Shown: positions 14,532 to 24,612, numbered from the stretch's first letter. The stretch: 59,601 bases of DNA from Treponema sp. (GCA_024402635.1 JAKSTJ010000012.1:1-59601); one strand, 5' to 3'. The notes: generated by a model from the letters alone, not told the origin. Program-made: numbers and translations.

Positions 14532-16340
14532 TTGAAAAAGTTTATTTCTGTTTTATGTTTTTCAATTTTTTTAGCACCAGTTTTTTCACAGGAATATGAA
14601 ACTGTTGAAATTCTATCACTTCCGGAAGTTAATACAAATATTGAAAATTCTTTAGTTGAAGAAATCCCATTAGTTGAAGCTGAAGAAAAAATAACAATTG
14701 CAGAAGAGAATTCTGAACCTGTTGAGGCAGTAAAAGAAACTGAAGTTGTAACAGAAAATAAAACTGAACCAGTTGCCACCGAGCCTGTTGTTGCAGAATC
14801 TGAAATTGAAAAAAAGGATCTAAATGCTATTGTACAGCAATTATTGCTTGATGATACAGGAATTGTTCTTGCATATAGAAATTCATTATCAAAACCTAAC
14901 GATTCTGTTGAAATTATAAAATTAATTGAAAATAAAAAATCAGATATTCTTAGCGTCAGAGATCTTATTAAGAGTCAGACCGCAATTTATAATTATCAGA
15001 TTGATGAACAGCTGGAAAAAGATAAAAGTGAAATTTTAAATGCTCCAGTTCTTCTTGCTGAATCAAATGGAATGGGAGAACTTTCAGATGCAGCCAGAAT
15101 CAGAAGACAAAGTAAAATAAATGAACTGGAAAAAGATGCTGCTGCAAAAAAGAAAGCTTATCTTGATAAAATTCAATCAGATTTAGGTTCTAATGAAAAA
15201 AAAGAACTTGGATTACTGGCATCTTATTACAAAGATCTGGAAGGACGTACATATTCGGTAAATTCACTTTCAGAAGGTTTTAGTCATACTATTGAAGATT
15301 TTAATGTTGATGATGGATGCTGGTATATTAATTTCAGATATAGAATGCCTGGAATCGAAGAAACCTTAAATACAACTGTTAAAATTCCATATCAGGAAAT
15401 TACAGGCAAGAAATTTATCAGCATAGATAAAATGAATGATGCTGAATTTAATGAATTTCAGGAAAATCTCTATATTTATTCCCAATTATTTAAAGAATTG
15501 CCAGAAGTTTTCTTTGGAAAATTAGATTATGTTGTTTACAGATGGAAACTTGCTTCTGAATATAGAATGGTGCCTGTGTCTTTAGAAGTTTCTTATCTTC
15601 CAAATAAAAATAAAATTGTTGCAAAACAGGAAAAAAATCTTTCACCTAGAATTTTTGTTATGAATCCTCCAAAAGAAGTTCGTACTAAAGCTGAAATTTC
15701 AGCAGATGCTGTAAATGCAACAAAAATCATTGCAAAAGAAGCAAAAGAAAGTGAATCAGAAGCAGACCGACTTTACAGAGAATATACAAATAATTTTGAA
15801 AATGCCAGAACTGCCAATTCAAAAGAACCTGTAATTCAAAAGGGTAGAGGAGCATTTATTATTTCTGCGGCAAAATATATTGACGGAAATTATATAGATG
15901 GTCTTATAAATGCTTTTGATCCAGAAGCTTTGATTCCAGATTTAGTATCAATGGAACTGGATTTCCCATTAACAAATTTTGGATTCTGGGGACTTTCTTC
16001 TGGTGTTTATCTTCCAGTTGAACCAGGTAATATTAATTTCCAGTTTGGATTTAATTTTGGATTTAATTTCATGATTACAAATCATTTTAGACCTTATATT
16101 CAGGCTTCTGCTGTTGTTGATACAAAATACAATGGTATTCTTAAAGCTGGTGGGGGATTAGATATTATTTTAGGAAAAAGAATTCTTTTGAATCTTGGAT
16201 ATAATTACAAATGGAATTATGATTTTAATAATCTGTTAAATCCTGACGTTGATACTTCTATGATGACAGAGGAAGAAAAGAAATCAATTCCTTTCTCAAC
16301 AGGTCATAAAATTTCAATTGGTGTTGGAATTGCCTGGTAA
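14532..16340 (+). CDS. Secreted barrel-like spirochaetal protein, 602 aa
   Basis: I do not recognise the family. A TTG start at 14532 is favoured by a strong GGAGG eight bases upstream. Residues 1-19 are a signal peptide (MKKFISVLCFSIFLAPVFS, cleavage before Q20). Residues 25-100 are a Glu/Val/Pro-rich linker, and about 100-240 are helical with a coiled-coil look. The C-terminal about 120 residues have alternating aromatic and glycine strands (FWGLSSGVYLPVEPGNINFQ, FGFNFGFNFM, ILLNLGYNYKWNY, SIGVGIAW) typical of outer-membrane barrels. It is probably periplasmic or outer-membrane anchored. A bidirectional terminator follows directly. Confidence 0.7.
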   Translation: MKKFISVLCFSIFLAPVFSQEYETVEILSLPEVNTNIENSLVEEIPLVEAEEKITIAEENSEPVEAVKETEVVTENKTEPVATEPVVAESEIEKKDLNAIVQQLLLDDTGIVLAYRNSLSKPNDSVEIIKLIENKKSDILSVRDLIKSQTAIYNYQIDEQLEKDKSEILNAPVLLAESNGMGELSDAARIRRQSKINELEKDAAAKKKAYLDKIQSDLGSNEKKELGLLASYYKDLEGRTYSVNSLSEGFSHTIEDFNVDDGCWYINFRYRMPGIEETLNTTVKIPYQEITGKKFISIDKMNDAEFNEFQENLYIYSQLFKELPEVFFGKLDYVVYRWKLASEYRMVPVSLEVSYLPNKNKIVAKQEKNLSPRIFVMNPPKEVRTKAEISADAVNATKIIAKEAKESESEADRLYREYTNNFENARTANSKEPVIQKGRGAFIISAAKYIDGNYIDGLINAFDPEALIPDLVSMELDFPLTNFGFWGLSSGVYLPVEPGNINFQFGFNFGFNFMITNHFRPYIQASAVVDTKYNGILKAGGGLDIILGKRILLNLGYNYKWNYDFNNLLNPDVDTSMMTEEEKKSIPFSTGHKISIGVGIAW

Positions 16341-16343
16341 AAA

Positions 16344-16384
16344 AAAACTGTCTGAAACATTTATTTGTAACAGACAGTTTTTTT
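16344..16384. terminator. Bidirectional intrinsic terminator
   Basis: AAAACTGTCTG (16344-16354) pairs with CAGACAGTTTT (16371-16381), with A-runs before and T-runs after. It lies between the convergent ends of the 602-aa gene and murJ and can serve both. Confidence 0.85.
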
Positions 16385-16401
16385 ATTTAACCAGGATTTT
16401 T

Positions 16402-18039
16402 TTATTTTCTTTTTAATTTTCTGATTATTACCATCATTGTATCATCTTTTGTAATAATCAATTCAAGAATTCCAATCGCTCCAAAAATCAACAAATCAAT
16501 AAGAAGTGGCATTCCCTGGGAAATGATTCTTGAACTGTTTGCAAAAGTATTTAATAAGATTGGTCGCAGGAAGAAAATTGGAACTGCTGCAATTACAGAA
16601 TAAATTGTAATTTTCAAAGTATAAACCAGAGTTTTTAGAACTACTGTTTTTACCTGAATAGAGTTCATTTTTTTCATAAATACAAAAAGGAAAATTGTAT
16701 TTATAAGACTTGCAAGAGTTAAGGCAAGGGCAATTCCATCACCTTTCATTGGAAGAACTAATGCCAGAGCAAAAATAATATTTGCAACAAAACTGATAAT
16801 ACCTGCCAGTGTAGGAGTTTTTGTATTTCCCTGAGCGTAGAAAGCTGGCGAAATAACACGGTTTAATGCAATAAATAAAAGCCCTACAATGTGCCATCTG
16901 AATTCTCCTAAAGTAAGTTGAACAGATGCATCATCAAAACTTTTTGATTTATATAACAAAGTAATTAATTCCTGACCATGAACTAAAGCATAAGCAGTAA
17001 CTGGAAGTGAAATTACAATCATTATTTTAATAGCCTGAATCAAAAGTTTATTAAAATCTTCCCACTGCTGTTTGTTTGCCATAGAAGACATATCTGGAAG
17101 AATTACAGTTCCAATTGAAACTGCAAAAATACCAAGAATCAATTCCTGAAGGCGTAATGAGTATTGCAAACTTGCAGCAATTCCTTCCCCAGTTCGGTTT
17201 GCCAGTGCAGTGGAAACAACATCATTTAACTGGTAAGCAGCCATACCAATAATTGTTGGTACAATCAAAGCAATTACTTTTCTGGTTCCAGGATTTGAAA
17301 AAGTTTTTCTTAAAGTTGTAAAACAGATTTTCCAGCCGGTTTTTCTAATAAATGGCCATTGGAACAAAGCCTGAACAGTTCCACCAATTATTACACCAAT
17401 AGACATTGCAAGGGCAGGATCTCCTGTATATGGTGCTAAAATGTAAGTTCCAAGAATTACAAGTCCATTAAATAAAACAGGTGTGAATCCAGATGGAGCA
17501 AATATATTACAACCATTTAAGATTCCCTGAAAGAAAGCCGCAATGGAAATAATACACAAATAAGGAAACATAACTCTGGTAAGAAGAGTAATTTCCTGTG
17601 ATTTTAACAGATACATTTCAACCTGCTGAAAATAACCTGTACTGTTTGGATCAGCTGGTGCTTTACAGAATAATGGAGTAATAAATGGTGTAAAAAAAAT
17701 ACCGATTATTACAACACAAACTGTTAAAAAGGAAATCAATGTAAAAGTTGAAGAGATGAACTGTTGAGTTTCTTTTTTATTTTCATCAGTTGGATCTTTT
17801 GCAAGATATGATTTAAAAGTTGGGATAAATGCTACGGAAATTGCATTTTCTGCAAACAAACGTCTAAGCAAGTTTGGAATCATAAAAGCTGTTGTAAATG
17901 CATCTGCATGCATTGAAGTTCCAAGGAATGTTGCTTTTGTCATTTCCCTGATTAAGCCCATGATTCTGGATGCTAAAGTCATTATGGATAAAATTATACC
18001 AGAACGAAGCAATGATTTTTTTTCTTTTTTATTTTCCAT
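16402..18039 (-). CDS. murJ: Lipid II flippase MurJ (MviN)
   Basis: A 545-aa polytopic protein of the MOP superfamily with about 14 membrane helices. The MurJ signature is near the N-terminus (LASRIMGLIREMTKATFLG, then FTTAFMIPNLLRRLFAENA). Central parts include SLQYSLRLQELILGIFAVSIG and FYAQGNTKTPTLAG. MurJ flips lipid II across the inner membrane for peptidoglycan synthesis and is normally essential. The length is typical. A promoter on the minus strand ends 6 bp before the ATG, so the transcript is probably leaderless. It is transcribed alone. Confidence 0.95.
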   Translation of the reverse strand: MENKKEKKSLLRSGIILSIMTLASRIMGLIREMTKATFLGTSMHADAFTTAFMIPNLLRRLFAENAISVAFIPTFKSYLAKDPTDENKKETQQFISSTFTLISFLTVCVVIIGIFFTPFITPLFCKAPADPNSTGYFQQVEMYLLKSQEITLLTRVMFPYLCIISIAAFFQGILNGCNIFAPSGFTPVLFNGLVILGTYILAPYTGDPALAMSIGVIIGGTVQALFQWPFIRKTGWKICFTTLRKTFSNPGTRKVIALIVPTIIGMAAYQLNDVVSTALANRTGEGIAASLQYSLRLQELILGIFAVSIGTVILPDMSSMANKQQWEDFNKLLIQAIKIMIVISLPVTAYALVHGQELITLLYKSKSFDDASVQLTLGEFRWHIVGLLFIALNRVISPAFYAQGNTKTPTLAGIISFVANIIFALALVLPMKGDGIALALTLASLINTIFLFVFMKKMNSIQVKTVVLKTLVYTLKITIYSVIAAVPIFFLRPILLNTFANSSRIISQGMPLLIDLLIFGAIGILELIITKDDTMMVIIRKLKRK

Positions 18040-18045
18040 GTTTTT

Positions 18046-18074
18046 AGAATAAATTTATTAAGGAAAATAATCAA
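18046..18074 (-). promoter_or_regulatory. Leaderless promoter of murJ
   Basis: On the minus strand TTGATT (18074-18069), a 17-bp spacer, TATTCT (18051-18046), then six bases and the ATG at 18039. No Shine-Dalgarno sequence is present, so transcription probably begins at or next to the start codon. Confidence 0.6.
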
Positions 18075-18162
18075 TTCATTTATAAATATCTTGTTATACA
18101 TAGTGGAAAAAAATGTGAATTCATCCGATAATATAATAGACTTTCTTTAAATAAAGGATTTA

Positions 18163-19872
18163 ATGGTGGAAAGCGAAAGCAAGAGTTCTTTTGACAGACT
18201 GGTAGCAGGTCTTGATGCTCAGGATCGTATTACAATGCTGAACAGAATTAATCAGGGAAGTGTTCAGACTGTTGCCCTTGTTTCTGAAGAAATAGATACC
18301 AGCGAAAAATTTGATAATCTCTCTTCTAAATTGCAAAGTGAATCTTTGTTGTACCGTTTATACTTATGGATCCGTTCTTTGTTTACAAAAAATTCAACTG
18401 AAACAATTTATAATGAAGATTTAATTGCAAATCTGGCTCGTAAATTGAATCATAATCATCCTGGAATTGTAAATCATAAGGCAAAAGCTCTGGATTATAT
18501 TTTTTATGAAAGACTTCTTTCCATTCGTGATGCGGCTGATTTTTTTAGACCCTATTTTGGTTTTATAAATGATAAGCCTGGTGATTTTTACGTTTTTTTA
18601 AGTACTTTCGTTGCTCCTGATTTATCTGAAAAAATTAACTCTGAAGCAGACCCTTTTGTTAATCCTTTTTCAAAAGTTGGTGGTCCTGAAATTCGTCAGG
18701 AATTATTACGAAAACTTGATATTATTTTAAAAGATATGGATTCTGGAATAAAAAATCGAATCTATCTTGCAGTTACTGCTGTAAACTGGTTGGATCATTT
18801 TATTTCAATTCCTTATATTCATTTTATTTCTCAATTTACAAATGTGGCAGATAATTCATATTCAGGACCTTACAATCACTGTAAAGATGATTTGAATATT
18901 TTATGTTCTGTTTTTGATAAAATTATGCCTATTGAAAATGAGATTCTTGAAGCAATTTATCTTTTTTCTCAGCGTAAGAATCTTAATGAAAATGTTCAGG
19001 AAAAAGATATTGAAAAAGTTGTAAGAGAATTTATGTCAAAAGCTTCCAGTCATCTTGCTACAGTTCAGGATTTTGCAGGAAATGTTTCAATTAAGCGTTT
19101 AGGACGAATTGTAAATAATAAGTACGATTGGGAACCAGAAAATATGGAAGGTGCAGAAGGATGGTTTGCAACTTTCAGAAATCAATGGCATGTAATTTTT
19201 GATATTCGCTGGAATGAATGGCTGAGAGAACAGAAAAAGGCAAATTTAAGTGAAAATTTAAAATTGGATTTTAATCTTCAGGAATTTCCTGCAATGAAAT
19301 ATCGTCCATGGTTAAAATTATGGACAAATGTTACTTTTGGATGCGAATTAACCGGTGGATTTCTTTCATGGTTTGTAACCGAAAAATATGATGAAATAGC
19401 TTTACCGTTAAATGAAGTTGTAATGGAAGGCATTTTTATTAAAAGTGAAAATAGATCAGAATATTCTGATGCATTAAATGATTTTATTAACGCAAATACC
19501 AATATGAGCTATATTCTTGAAAAACTTTCACCAAAAGGGGAATACGGAAAGATTTTTGAAGATTATATAAATAATCAGGTTCATACATTCCAGGCTCAAA
19601 ATCAGATTAATTCAATGATTCAGGAAACTGAAGAAAGAATTAAAGAATGTATAAAACAGTTCTGTCGCGGTGCTCGTACAATTGAAAGAGTTTTTCACGG
19701 ATTTTTTGATGAAAGTAAAGATGGAGTTCATGAAAGTCTTCAGAATTTGTCTACAATCAAAGGTCGAGATAATCATCAGTTTAGACAGACTTTAATGGAT
19801 ATTCGTGATTTGCTAAGAAAGTGTCTTTTCTATATTTCAGAACTTGAACCAATTGATTCTGTAACAGAGTAA
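18163..19872 (+). CDS. DUF5312-like spirochaetal protein, 569 aa
   Basis: A soluble-looking, mostly helical protein without signal peptide or strong membrane segment, although residues 60-75 (YRLYLWIRSLFTKN) may touch membranes. It resembles the uncharacterised spirochaete family DUF5312, recognised from memory of the N-terminal pattern SSFDRLVAGLDAQDR; that assignment should be tested by profile search. It begins four residues into a conserved helical region and ends SELEPIDSVTE. It is divergent from murJ and precedes pgeF by 4 bp, so the two are surely co-transcribed and may share a cell-envelope role. The ribosome site AAAGGA is 3 bp before the ATG. Confidence 0.6.
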   Translation: MVESESKSSFDRLVAGLDAQDRITMLNRINQGSVQTVALVSEEIDTSEKFDNLSSKLQSESLLYRLYLWIRSLFTKNSTETIYNEDLIANLARKLNHNHPGIVNHKAKALDYIFYERLLSIRDAADFFRPYFGFINDKPGDFYVFLSTFVAPDLSEKINSEADPFVNPFSKVGGPEIRQELLRKLDIILKDMDSGIKNRIYLAVTAVNWLDHFISIPYIHFISQFTNVADNSYSGPYNHCKDDLNILCSVFDKIMPIENEILEAIYLFSQRKNLNENVQEKDIEKVVREFMSKASSHLATVQDFAGNVSIKRLGRIVNNKYDWEPENMEGAEGWFATFRNQWHVIFDIRWNEWLREQKKANLSENLKLDFNLQEFPAMKYRPWLKLWTNVTFGCELTGGFLSWFVTEKYDEIALPLNEVVMEGIFIKSENRSEYSDALNDFINANTNMSYILEKLSPKGEYGKIFEDYINNQVHTFQAQNQINSMIQETEERIKECIKQFCRGARTIERVFHGFFDESKDGVHESLQNLSTIKGRDNHQFRQTLMDIRDLLRKCLFYISELEPIDSVTE

Positions 19873-19876
19873 TAAA

Positions 19877-20743
19877 ATGATTAATTTTTCAATAAAAGCT
19901 GACTCAACAACTAAATATATTACTTTTCCCTTTATTAAAAATAATAAATCTTTGGAAAGTGAAGTAAAATGTGGATTAACTTTAATTCCTGCAGGAAATA
20001 TGAGATTCAGATGGAATGAAGAAAATCCTGTTAGAAAAGAATTATTAACTTCCATCTCAAAAAATCCAGTTCCTCTGGAATTAATCCATTCTCAAACTGT
20101 TGTTGATATTAAAAATAAAAACGACACATTTAAAATGCAGGCTGATGGTATGATTACAAAAAATCCTGAATTAATGCCTGTAATTACAGTTGCAGATTGT
20201 GTTCCAATTTATCTTTATGATTCTGTTACAAAGGTTTTTGGTGTAGTTCATTCCGGCTGGAAAGGAACTGGAATTATTAGAGAAGCAATTTTACTGGCAC
20301 AGAAAAATTATGGTTCAAAACCGGAAGATTTTTCAGTTGTAATTGGTCCTCATATAAAAAACTGCTGTTATATTGTAAACGAAGAACGAGCTGAATATTT
20401 TAGAAATAATTTTTCAAAAGATTGCGTAGTTGAACTTGAAAAAAATGGTACCTGCTATTGTGGTGGACGAGGGCTTCCAATTGTATGGAATAATGGTGGC
20501 GGAAAACTATACAGATTATCTTTGGAAAAGGCAAATCTTGCTGTTTTAGAAAAAACTGGTGTTAAATCGGAAAATATTGGTGTTTGTTCAGATTGTACCT
20601 GTTGTACAGAAATCTGCGGATCAAATCGTCGTCAAACTGCCATTAATATAAAAGAAAATAATATTGATACTTCAAAATTATCTGTTGAAGAACAATCTAA
20701 ACTTTTTACTGTAATGGCAGCTTTTACTTTTAGTTCAAATTAA
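19877..20743 (+). CDS. pgeF: Peptidoglycan editing factor PgeF (YfiH/laccase-domain)
   Basis: A 288-aa member of the multicopper-polyphenol-oxidase-like family: ELIHSQTVVDI and ADGMITKNPELMPVITVADCVPIYLYD, FGVVHSGWKGTGI, IGPHIKNCCYIV, and SDCTCCTEI near the C-terminus. The conserved Cys/His positions form the metal-dependent active site. In E. coli PgeF removes L-Ser wrongly inserted in peptidoglycan precursors; relatives act as purine nucleoside phosphorylases. It is 4 bp after the DUF5312-like gene, and its stop codon overlaps that of the convergent pseudokinase-like gene. Confidence 0.88.
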   Translation: MINFSIKADSTTKYITFPFIKNNKSLESEVKCGLTLIPAGNMRFRWNEENPVRKELLTSISKNPVPLELIHSQTVVDIKNKNDTFKMQADGMITKNPELMPVITVADCVPIYLYDSVTKVFGVVHSGWKGTGIIREAILLAQKNYGSKPEDFSVVIGPHIKNCCYIVNEERAEYFRNNFSKDCVVELEKNGTCYCGGRGLPIVWNNGGGKLYRLSLEKANLAVLEKTGVKSENIGVCSDCTCCTEICGSNRRQTAINIKENNIDTSKLSVEEQSKLFTVMAAFTFSSN

Positions 20744-22485
20744 TACAAAGGAAGTAATGGATCTTTTAAGGATTCAATAATTCTCTGTTTTTCAAATTCA
20801 AGAACTGTATTAGAAGGCAGCCACTGGTATTTTTCTCGAATAGAATCAACTGCTTTAATTACGTCTCCATCATTCAGACTTAATGCTGTGTAATAATCAG
20901 ACTTAAATACAGGACTGTTTACATCAATAACAAAAGAACTTGATTCAAGGTCTGTAATAATCCATCTGTCTTTTTTGTAGGTCAAAGTGATGGTATCAAA
21001 TACTTTTTCAACTTCAATTCTATTGTCCAAATCTTCTGAATGAAGCAGATAGTAATTAATATCGTATTTTACTACATCACCATTCTGAATTTCTTTTCCA
21101 TTTTCCATTGTTATTGGATCAACTTTGTCTCTTCTTAAAACAACTGGTGGGTGAAGATCAGAAACCTGCCCTTGAATTGTTAAATTTGTTACTCCATATA
21201 CTCCTGCATGCTGATTTTTAATATTATCAGTTGCAAAATATAAATAACCTTCAGGACTCATAAATCCCTGATCGTTATCATAGGTTCGTCTCTGTTTTCC
21301 AATTACATAAATATGACTGATTGCTCTGATGTAATTTTCAGTGTTACCACCATCAGAAATGTTTGACATTAAAACAGAATCTTTATCATTTACAGCTTTA
21401 AATAAAGTTTCAATTGTCTGTGTTGCTGTTAATCCTTTTGAACAACCTTCATCAAGATTTGTTTTAATCATGTTCCAGGTAATAAAGGTTCCAATTGCAA
21501 TAACAATAAGAGTTGTAATAATTGCTGCTGTATTTCTTCGAAGACGTCTTTTTGTGTTAACTTTAGACTGTTTAGCCTTCATGTAAGATTCAGCTTTCTG
21601 AGATAATTCTTCGTCAGTTATTTTTGTTTTATGTTCAGCATCTTTTTCTGCGTATAAAAGTTCCAGAGGAAATGTTTCAGTTGGTGTTAAATCTTCTGAT
21701 GATTTTCCTTTTTGTTTTTTTCCTGGAATATTAATTGCATTTGAGTTTAATTTAAGGGCTCTGTTTATTTCTTTTGCCAGAACAGGATTAATTCCATTTA
21801 CACATAATTCAACAGGAAGAAAATTTCTGTCCATCATATCTGCATTACGTTCAACTGTATCTGTTGAAGTATAAGGATATTTTCCAGAAAGCATTTTATA
21901 AGCAATTACGGCTCTGTTAAAACAAAGGGCAGGTAAATCGTAAAGGGTAGGGTTTATCCAACCGGAATGTTCATCTGAAATCTGACGGCTGGAAAGACCA
22001 CCTGAAGAATATTTAAATAAATCTCCTGGAAGAATCAGAATTGAAAGAGTATCTTCCACTTTATCAAAAAGAATGCCGCCTGCTCCGTTTATTGGCAATG
22101 TTTTTTTTGTAAGGGCTGCTTGTGTTAATAGAGAACACAATGCAAATCCTGCTTCAAAAGCATTGTCTTTATCGGTTTTAGAAGCATTTTCAGCTTCTCC
22201 CTTTTCTACGATAGTTAAATAGGTTTTTAATTCTGGAGAAAAAGTGTTCTTTGCACAATAAAATACAATAGGACAGTTTTTTTCCGGAATGTCGTAGGCT
22301 TTTATGTCAGAAAATGTCCAATCCGAAAATTCAAAATTATATTTACGGTCTTCCGTAATTTTTGCAACTGCAAGAACTCCTTTCTGAGTTACGATTGTGT
22401 TATAACTGGTTTTCCCAAAACTCAATTCATCCATCTGGGAGTTCATTCTGATTTCTTTTTCTGTGATAGTAACAATTTCTGACAT
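20740..22485 (-). CDS. Membrane protein with pseudokinase-like N-terminal domain
   Basis: A 581-aa protein. Residues 1-300 look like a degenerate Ser/Thr kinase fold: AKI near residue 40 at the place of the ATP lysine, GGILFDKVEDTLSILILPG at the catalytic-loop/DFG position but without HRD or DFG, then DLPALCFNRAVIAYKMLSGK like kinase helix F, and ELCVNGINPVLAKEINRALKL like the C-lobe end. One transmembrane helix at about 316-337 precedes a roughly 240-residue extracytoplasmic domain that may be NTF2- or lipocalin-like. It is the third gene of the hflK-hflC operon, 23 bp after hflC. The kinase likeness is by eye and needs a structural check. Confidence 0.6.
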   Translation of the reverse strand: MSEIVTITEKEIRMNSQMDELSFGKTSYNTIVTQKGVLAVAKITEDRKYNFEFSDWTFSDIKAYDIPEKNCPIVFYCAKNTFSPELKTYLTIVEKGEAENASKTDKDNAFEAGFALCSLLTQAALTKKTLPINGAGGILFDKVEDTLSILILPGDLFKYSSGGLSSRQISDEHSGWINPTLYDLPALCFNRAVIAYKMLSGKYPYTSTDTVERNADMMDRNFLPVELCVNGINPVLAKEINRALKLNSNAINIPGKKQKGKSSEDLTPTETFPLELLYAEKDAEHKTKITDEELSQKAESYMKAKQSKVNTKRRLRRNTAAIITTLIVIAIGTFITWNMIKTNLDEGCSKGLTATQTIETLFKAVNDKDSVLMSNISDGGNTENYIRAISHIYVIGKQRRTYDNDQGFMSPEGYLYFATDNIKNQHAGVYGVTNLTIQGQVSDLHPPVVLRRDKVDPITMENGKEIQNGDVVKYDINYYLLHSEDLDNRIEVEKVFDTITLTYKKDRWIITDLESSSFVIDVNSPVFKSDYYTALSLNDGDVIKAVDSIREKYQWLPSNTVLEFEKQRIIESLKDPLLPLY

Positions 22486-22508
22486 TTTATCCTCAAATTA
22501 ATTTTTTA

Positions 22509-23498
22509 TTAGCGTTTTCCATCAGCACTGTAAAGATAATCGAAATAATCCATACTTGTGCTGTATAATGCATCATAACCTTTTAAAGTTTCTTTATAAG
22601 ATTCCATGCTTTTCCAGAAATTAAAGAATTCTGGATCTTTGTTGTATGCATCTGAATAAATAGCTGCAGCCTGAGCATCTGCCTGACCTTTTATTTCTTC
22701 TGCTTTTCTATATGCTTCTGAAGAAATTGCACGTTTTTCGCTTTCAAGTTTACCAAGCCATGAAGCCTTCTGACCTTCACCATAAGAACGGAATGCCTGA
22801 GCAACCTGATTTCGGTCTTTAATCATACGGCTGTAAACTGATTCTGTAAGTTCATCTGAATATTTAATCTGACGAGGAACAATATCAATTACCTGAATTC
22901 CGTATTCTGGAGTAAGTTTGTTTGCTTCGACTGTCATTTCTTTACAAAGCTGATCACGGCCTTTTGAAACAATTTCATTATTTGCTTCACCGTTTACTAA
23001 AACTCCAATTTCTTCGTTATCAACATCCTGAGCAACTGCTTCTTCTGTTTTGATTTCATTAATAATATTTGAACTTCGAACAATTTCACTTAATCTGTTC
23101 TGAGTAATGATTGTTCTTGTAGCAGTATCAATAATGCTGCTTAATTTATTATATGAATTATCAAGAGTCTGGAAACTCTGGTAGAATTTTTCAGGATCTG
23201 TAATCTTCCATCTTGCAGTTGTATCTACAACAATGTACTGTTTTTCTTTTGTTGGAATTCGCTGAGCATCTCCATCAATTGAAAGAAGCATTTTTGGATA
23301 TGTAGTTACCTGATCAAGGAATGGAATTTTAATGTATAAACCTGCTTCTGTATGAGTAGAAACAATAGTTCTAAAACGAGTTACTACAACCTGACTTCCT
23401 TCATTTACAACATAAAATGGACCTGTAAAAAGGAATAAAATCAAAAGAATAATAATTACTGACAACCAGATAAGAAATTTTTTCAATGATCTAGACAT
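22509..23498 (-). CDS. hflC: SPFH-family protein HflC
   Basis: A 329-aa protein with an N-terminal signal-anchor helix (residues 9-28) followed by an SPFH/band-7 domain (YVVNEGSQVVVTRF, AGLYIKIPFLDQV, DTTARWKITDP) and a helical C-terminal region (AQAAAIYSDAYNKDPEFFNFW), which is the HflC signature. HflC and HflK form a large periplasmic cage around FtsH in the inner membrane and modulate its proteolysis. It lies 15 bp after hflK, preceded by GGAGG. The length is typical. Confidence 0.93.
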   Translation of the reverse strand: MSRSLKKFLIWLSVIIILLILFLFTGPFYVVNEGSQVVVTRFRTIVSTHTEAGLYIKIPFLDQVTTYPKMLLSIDGDAQRIPTKEKQYIVVDTTARWKITDPEKFYQSFQTLDNSYNKLSSIIDTATRTIITQNRLSEIVRSSNIINEIKTEEAVAQDVDNEEIGVLVNGEANNEIVSKGRDQLCKEMTVEANKLTPEYGIQVIDIVPRQIKYSDELTESVYSRMIKDRNQVAQAFRSYGEGQKASWLGKLESEKRAISSEAYRKAEEIKGQADAQAAAIYSDAYNKDPEFFNFWKSMESYKETLKGYDALYSTSMDYFDYLYSADGKR

Positions 23499-23513
23499 AT
23501 TTTCACCTCCCTA

Positions 23514-24479
23514 TTACTGAAGTCCTAACTGTTTTAATGGAAGAACATTTTTAAGTTCACTGTCAATCAATTCAGGTTTCTTTTCAGCACCAAAAATTTC
23601 ATTCATTGTTTCAAGATAAATACGTTCTTTTGTAACTCTAGGAGCTCTTCTGTATTCTTCGTAAACTGAATTAAAGCGTGCTACATCACCTTCTGCTTTG
23701 TTAACACGTTCTGCTGCATAACCTTCTGCAATCTGTAACTGCTGCTGTGCTTCACCACGGGCTCTTGGAATCTGAGCGTTGTATGCTTCTTTACCTTCGT
23801 TGATTAAACGGTTCATATCCTGAATTGCTTTGTTTACATCTTCAAATGCTTCCTGAACTCCAACTGGTGGAACAATATTCTGAAGCTGTACTGCAATTAC
23901 AGAAATGCCTAATCCCAGTGATGAGAAATAATCATTCATCATCTGCTGAGCCTGATCCTGAATTGTCTGACGTTCAGAACCCATTACATCAAGAATAGCA
24001 CGGTCTCCAACTAAAGTATTGATTGCCGAACGGGAAATATCTCTGATTGTTTCTTCTTTTTCGTAAACACCAAAAAGCCACTGTTTAGGATCTTCAATTC
24101 TGTACTGAATAATCCATTCAACATCAACAATATTTAAATCTCCTGTAAGCATAGAAGATTCTTCCGTAATATTATTTCTATATTCGCTGTTTCTGCCTGA
24201 TTTAATTGTTGTAAATCCAAATTCTTCTTCCTGAACAACTTTTACAGGAACATTGTGATTTTTTTCAATTCCAAATGGCAGCTTAAAATGAAGTCCTGAA
24301 TCAACTGTTCCAACGTATTTTCCAAAACGTGTAATAACAGCCTGTTCTGTTTCATCTACAATGTAAAAACTTGAAAATGAAGCTATTACCAAAACTCCAA
24401 GAATAATAATCCATGTTATGGTAGAAGGTTTTAAGAAATTAATTTTTCTTTTTGCCTTCTGAGTATTTGCATCACTCAT
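23514..24479 (-). CDS. hflK: SPFH-family protein HflK
   Basis: A 321-aa protein with one membrane helix at about residues 20-42 and an SPFH domain (ETEQAVITRFGKYVG, SGLHFKLPFG, EWIIQYRIEDPKQWLF), then the helical tail ARGEAQQQLQIAEGYAAERV typical of HflK. I place the start at the ATG at 24479, which has GGAGG 4 bases upstream; the frame extends 15 residues further, but without a ribosome site. It is the first gene of a three-gene operon with hflC and the pseudokinase-like gene, and should partner HflC around FtsH. ftsH is not in the window. Confidence 0.93.
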   Translation of the reverse strand: MSDANTQKAKRKINFLKPSTITWIIILGVLVIASFSSFYIVDETEQAVITRFGKYVGTVDSGLHFKLPFGIEKNHNVPVKVVQEEEFGFTTIKSGRNSEYRNNITEESSMLTGDLNIVDVEWIIQYRIEDPKQWLFGVYEKEETIRDISRSAINTLVGDRAILDVMGSERQTIQDQAQQMMNDYFSSLGLGISVIAVQLQNIVPPVGVQEAFEDVNKAIQDMNRLINEGKEAYNAQIPRARGEAQQQLQIAEGYAAERVNKAEGDVARFNSVYEEYRRAPRVTKERIYLETMNEIFGAEKKPELIDSELKNVLPLKQLGLQ

Positions 24480-24612
24480 GCTAACCTCCGCATTATAATA
24501 ATATTTTAAAGATAGTAAAAACACATAGAAAATACAAGTTTAAATTATCACGGAAAAAAAATACAGAAAATAAAAATATGGGTTATAATAAAATTCAGGG
24601 AAGAGTTTAAAA

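Noticed and set aside
14532..16340. Assignment of the 602-aa secreted protein to the P83/100 antigen family
   Set aside because: Length and coiled-coil content suggested it, but the N-terminal and C-terminal motifs do not match what I know of that family, and the C-terminus looks like a barrel.
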